Part shown: piece after piece, positions 14,775-17,436 of the stretch
Numbering within the stretch: the stretch's first letter is position 1
How the letters are laid out: each line of letters opens with the position of its first letter
NCBI GenBank assembly: GCA_964626885.1
Contig: CAZVJA010000106.1
Location: 1-17,436 of the forward strand
Length of the DNA stretch: 17,436 bases
Source: CAZVJA01 sp964626885
GTDB lineage: Bacteria > Planctomycetota > Planctomycetia > Planctomycetales > Planctomycetaceae
Direction of reading: 5' to 3'
Notes under the pieces: generated by a model
Databases searched by the model: none
Seen by the model: only the letters and a program-made list of their open reading frames with translations
Told to the model about the DNA's origin: nothing
Translations under genes and position numbers: made by a program

Positions 14775-15896
14775 TTACCAGTTCTTGGGATGCAGGAACC
14801 AGTACCACTTGTCGGTTTTTGAGTTGAAGCTCAGATTCCAGTTACCGTCATCCCATTCCAGAGTGACTTTCCGCCAGCCAAGCGGCACTTGCGGATAAGG
14901 ATAGAACGGTCCGATGTACGGCCAGGCGCTGGCGCTGTACTGCGTCGGATAAGCCACCTGAGCGTAGTTCGGATAGGACGCATAGGTCGGCCAAGAGTTC
15001 TCCGGCAGATGCGGCATGTCGTAGACAGCGTTCGACATGTTGTCGGCACCACCGTACGGAACCGGTTGCGGTCCCCCTGGCTGCGCCGCAGCACTCATAC
15101 TCGCGGGAAAGACCGGAGGTTGCTGAGGCATGGCGCCGGGCGCACCCCCTGCTGGTCCCTGAACGAGCAACTGGTTGTTGACCATGCGGACGCCCGGAAC
15201 TCGCTGCGCGACTTGCGACGCGGCAGCACGCTGTTCAGGGCTGGCGACCGATCCCCCCAGAACGGCGACGCCGTTTTGGTACTGAATTTCGATGTCGTAG
15301 CCGCTGAGGCGGGCAGCAGACAACGCGTTCGCGATCTGCTGGGCGACTTCTTGATTGTTCTGGATCGAGGCAGTCGTCGCGGCTTCGCGAATCTCGCTCG
15401 CAGCTTCCGCCGGGGCCGGAACTTCGCCACTCACCTGCTGGATGCTCGACGGCTTCCTTGCGCGGCTCGCGACTGGAGATGAAGGTGCATGTCCACCGGT
15501 GGCTAGCCGGGATGACGGAGTGCTCGGGTTGGTCCGAGCTGCTCCCGTTGCACCAGCTCCTTGCTGAAGCACGACGAGTTGATTGTCGACTCGCTTCACG
15601 CCGTCCACCTGAGAAACGACGCGTGTGGCGTTGGCCTTCTGCCGGGAGTCGGTGATTTTCCCCGTGAGGATCGCAACGCCGTTCTTGTATTCGATTTCGA
15701 TGTCATACCCGCGGAGTTGGGCCGCTCGCAGCGCCTTCCCGATCTCGTCAGCGACTTTCTGATTCGACGGGGCAGCGGATTCGTTTACGGCCTCGGCCTT
15801 CCCTTTGAACAGCGACAGCGGACCCGCCGCAGCCGCGATTCCCGGGGTCACGGCCATGATTCCCAGGGTCAAGGCCCACTTTCGATACCTGCGCAT
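14775..15896 (-). CDS. Secreted protein with two BON domains and aromatic C-terminal tail
   Basis: The 373-residue product has a signal peptide (1-24, ending IAAAA). BON domain 1 spans about 45-110 and BON domain 2 about 181-246. The two BON units share GYDIEI, NGVA and VDNQL/VNNQL and are about half identical by eye, so they arose by internal duplication. BON domains bind phospholipid or envelope surfaces, as in OsmY and secretins. The linker (112-175) is Ser/Pro/Ala-rich. The C-terminal 125 residues are Pro/Tyr/Trp-rich and end with VPLGWRKVTLEWDD (337-350) and WYWFLHPKNW (364-373), a tail I associate with planctomycete proteins. AAGGAGAG (15903-15910) precedes ATG 15896 by six bases, a near-ideal ribosome binding site. 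It probably acts in the periplasm or at the outer membrane, with an unknown ligand. Confidence 0.88.
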   Translation of the reverse strand: MRRYRKWALTLGIMAVTPGIAAAAGPLSLFKGKAEAVNESAAPSNQKVADEIGKALRAAQLRGYDIEIEYKNGVAILTGKITDSRQKANATRVVSQVDGVKRVDNQLVVLQQGAGATGAARTNPSTPSSRLATGGHAPSSPVASRARKPSSIQQVSGEVPAPAEAASEIREAATTASIQNNQEVAQQIANALSAARLSGYDIEIQYQNGVAVLGGSVASPEQRAAASQVAQRVPGVRMVNNQLLVQGPAGGAPGAMPQQPPVFPASMSAAAQPGGPQPVPYGGADNMSNAVYDMPHLPENSWPTYASYPNYAQVAYPTQYSASAWPYIGPFYPYPQVPLGWRKVTLEWDDGNWNLSFNSKTDKWYWFLHPKNW

Positions 15897-16230
15897 GAAA
15901 AGCTCTCCTTAATGGTTCCGTACCAAGGGAGCCATGTCTGGTGGGAAGACTCCCGCAGTTATATTGATCGGTCACGTTTCTCCGGTTGGATAAACTATTC
16001 TGATTATTTCGGAGAAATTGCTCGCAGCACTTAATCCGTCTCGGAAGAAGTTCCGGCCATCCGGCCCCTCCGAGGAGGGATTGCCCCCTGGGCCGATCGG
16101 TGGCCAGCCGGGCTGTAAGTTGATATGCTGTCCGCCGTTCGTCGAACCCTCGTCGAGCGGCGAGAAGCATCCATCGGGATCACTTCCCGCACTATCATCA
16201 GAGACTCTGGGAATACGGGAATCACTTAGA
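15897..16230. promoter_or_regulatory. 334-bp divergent intergenic region between the BON gene and the Lys-rich gene
   Basis: The region must hold the start signals for both directions. The most AT-rich part is about 15958-16035. For the BON gene a TATAAC -10 candidate is seen on the minus strand at 15958-15963, without a good -35. For the plus-strand gene, TTGATC at 15964-15969 is a possible -35, with no good -10 at standard spacing. A self-complementary CCCTCC/GGAGGG lies near 16065-16079. No gene is seen: a plus-strand ATG at 16018 would extend the Lys-rich protein by a Pro/Ser-rich stretch of different character. Confidence 0.4.
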
Positions 16231-16575
16231 ATGGCGCGAAAAACCCCTAGCCGCTTGGAGTTGCGCAAACAGGTCGAGGCTGCCGAATCAAAAGGTGCGA
16301 GCGCCAAGGCTGACGGCAAGAAAAAGAAGAAAGAAACAACGGCTAAGAAAAAGACCACCCGGCGCACCAAAACCAAGGCGACGGAGCGGAAGCGGCTGAT
16401 GTGGGGGGTCTACAACAGCAACATGAAGGAAGAAGCTCGATTCCCCTACGATCAACGATCCGCAGCCGAAGAACGAGTGGAGCAACTCAAGGCCAAATCC
16501 GCCAAGAAGCTGTTCTTTATTCAGGCGATCAAGGAAGTCATCACCGAGCCGCTTCCTGTAGCTGCGGAAAAATAG
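16231..16575 (+). CDS. Small lysine-rich protein with conserved-looking C-terminal half
   Basis: With start ATG 16231 this is a 114-residue protein. Residues 1-55 are extremely basic, with runs such as KKKKKETTAKKKTTRR, like histone-H1-type or nucleoid-binding tails. Residues 56-110 look like a compact domain (KRLMWGVYNSNMKEEARFPY, then AAEERVEQLKAKS and LFFIQAIKEVI). I recall short proteins of this kind in planctomycete genomes but no assigned function. Upstream codons to ATG 16018 encode a Pro/Ser/Gly-rich stretch unlike the rest, so the shorter form is preferred, although the ribosome-binding signal (ACGGGA) is weak. It diverges from the BON gene. RNA, DNA or ribosome binding would fit the basic half, but this is inference. 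Confidence 0.72.
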   Translation: MARKTPSRLELRKQVEAAESKGASAKADGKKKKKETTAKKKTTRRTKTKATERKRLMWGVYNSNMKEEARFPYDQRSAAEERVEQLKAKSAKKLFFIQAIKEVITEPLPVAAEK

Positions 16576-16660
16576 CCCTTGCCCTTGACGGCCGACGTCC
16601 GTGCCTGGGAAATGTCCTTTTAGCCGATTGCAGTCACGTTGTTCGTCCTGATCCTTCCAT

Positions 16661-16665
16661 AAGGA
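16661..16665 (+). promoter_or_regulatory. Ribosome binding site supporting the GTG start at 16676
   Basis: AAGGA ends ten bases before GTG 16676. The frame opens after TGA at 16649-16651 and has no upstream ATG, so the GTG with this site is the best start. Confidence 0.6.
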
Positions 16666-16675
16666 CTCTGAACCC

Positions 16676-17436
16676 GTGAAGCGCGAGCCGGGACTGTTCC
16701 TCTACCTATTTCTTCCAGCAGTGACGATGTCCCTCGGCTGGGGATTGCGAGGGACGATTGGCGGCGGGCCGATGGGAGCAACCATCCCCGGTGCCATGGT
16801 CGCTCTGGCACTCTGTCTGCTCCTCGGAAGACAAAACCTTTGCGGCCTAATCGTCGCCTTCGGGGCCATTGGCTTCGGAATCGGCGGCGAGATGACCTAT
16901 GGCCAAACGATTAACTTTGCCCGCGCAGCCGAAACCGTTTGGTGGGGGCTGACCGGGATGACGGTCAAGGGGGCAGTATGGGGGCTTTCCGGGGGAGTCC
17001 TTCTTGGGCTCAGCTTTGTCCGCCGCAGATTCACCGTCGAGGAAATAGGTACCGGCCTGCTGTATATGGTGGTCGGCACGGGGGCGGGCTGGGGGATCAT
17101 CACCCGCCCGAGGTTGCTCTACTTCTCCGATCGATTCAAGGAGCCGCGGGAGGAAGTCTGGGCGCCTATTGCCGCCGGACCGATTCCCCTGCTCGCCTAT
17201 CTCTATGCCGGCGGGGTCTGGATGTCCGGCGGACTCCTGACCCATTGCAGCATCCTGGGCAATACCGGCCACAGCTCCGGATCCAATGGCGGCGGACTCT
17301 ATCTCGACGGCGGCACGGTCACCGATTGTCTCTTCTCCAACAACCAGGCCTATGTCAGCGGCAGCGGGATCTACATGACCGGCGGATCGGTGCGGAACTC
17401 CCTGATCACCCACAATGTCCACAACACCTCCTACGC
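16676..17436 (+). CDS. Multi-pass membrane protein running into beta-helix-type repeats, cut by window edge
   Basis: From GTG 16676 the frame is open for 253 codons to the edge. Residues 1-178 are hydrophobic and Gly-rich with about six membrane segments (near 7-25, 36-53, 57-75, 99-117, 128-146 and 164-178). Motifs include SLGWGLRGTIGGGPMGA (about 19-35) and RPRLLYFSDRFKEPREEVWA (144-163). I recall similar proteins in planctomycetes, without known function. From about residue 179 the character changes to tandem units of roughly 24-26 residues: GGVWMSGGLLTHCSILGN, GGGLYLDGGTVTDCLFSNN, GSGIYMTGGSVRNSLITHN. These look like right-handed parallel beta-helix repeats of secreted adhesin-like or autotransporter-like proteins. 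Such a join is unexpected. It may be a true fusion or an assembly chimera near 17200-17225. The membrane part is fairly secure; the gene as a whole is doubtful. Confidence 0.6.
   Translation, partial: MKREPGLFLYLFLPAVTMSLGWGLRGTIGGGPMGATIPGAMVALALCLLLGRQNLCGLIVAFGAIGFGIGGEMTYGQTINFARAAETVWWGLTGMTVKGAVWGLSGGVLLGLSFVRRRFTVEEIGTGLLYMVVGTGAGWGIITRPRLLYFSDRFKEPREEVWAPIAAGPIPLLAYLYAGGVWMSGGLLTHCSILGNTGHSSGSNGGGLYLDGGTVTDCLFSNNQAYVSGSGIYMTGGSVRNSLITHNVHNTSY

Noticed and set aside
16018..16230. 71-residue N-terminal extension of the Lys-rich protein
   Set aside because: Pro/Ser/Gly-rich composition unlike the rest of the protein, and it overlaps the expected promoter region.

Overview
The window looks like chromosomal DNA from a planctomycete (order Planctomycetales or a close relative). 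It is moderately GC-rich. It carries several gene types I associate with that phylum: an excisionase-type helix-turn-helix fused in front of a receiver domain, a FlgI-like lipoprotein with HEAT-like repeats inserted, a secreted two-BON protein with a Tyr/Trp-rich C-terminal tail, a very long secreted TPR protein next to an ExbB/TolQ-type protein, and a small lysine-rich protein. No rRNA, tRNA, CRISPR array, insertion sequence or prophage was recognised.

Layout. Everything from 1 to 15896 that I call as a gene is on the minus strand; the two genes from 16231 to the right edge are on the plus strand. In minus-strand transcription order: a two-BON periplasmic protein (15896-14775), a small planctomycete-type lipoprotein (14511-13924) ending in an intrinsic terminator (13859-13900), a 1054-residue secreted TPR protein (13640-10476), a MotA/TolQ/ExbB channel protein (10253-9390), a FlgI-like lipoprotein (9108-6904) with its own promoter candidate, SMC (6755-2865), a 929-bp stretch with no convincing gene but a strong 29-bp palindrome, the HTH-receiver regulator (1935-1363), a small hypothetical gene (1342-1142), a clear intrinsic terminator (1100-1127), and a GT39-like membrane glycosyltransferase that runs off the left edge (1058 to <1). 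On the plus strand, diverging from the BON gene, are a 114-residue lysine-rich protein (16231-16575) and a membrane protein (GTG start at 16676) that runs off the right edge.

How the genes may work together. The block from about 6904 to 15896 is mostly cell-envelope material: secreted or lipid-anchored proteins and one proton-channel subunit. The TPR-ExbB pair resembles Tol/Ton-type energy-transducing loci, but no ExbD/TolR partner is visible. The FlgI-like protein sits with these genes, not with flagellar genes, so a role in a ring or scaffold of the envelope is possible but is only inference. SMC is the housekeeping chromosome-condensation ATPase; its partners ScpA/ScpB are not in the window.

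The most striking oddity is at the right end. The last open frame begins as a multi-pass inner-membrane protein and changes near 17200-17225 into Gly/Asn-rich beta-helix-type repeats. This is either a genuine fusion or a chimeric join in the assembly. Start codons of four genes were moved from the longest possible frame on the basis of signal peptides, lipoboxes, composition and Shine-Dalgarno spacing.
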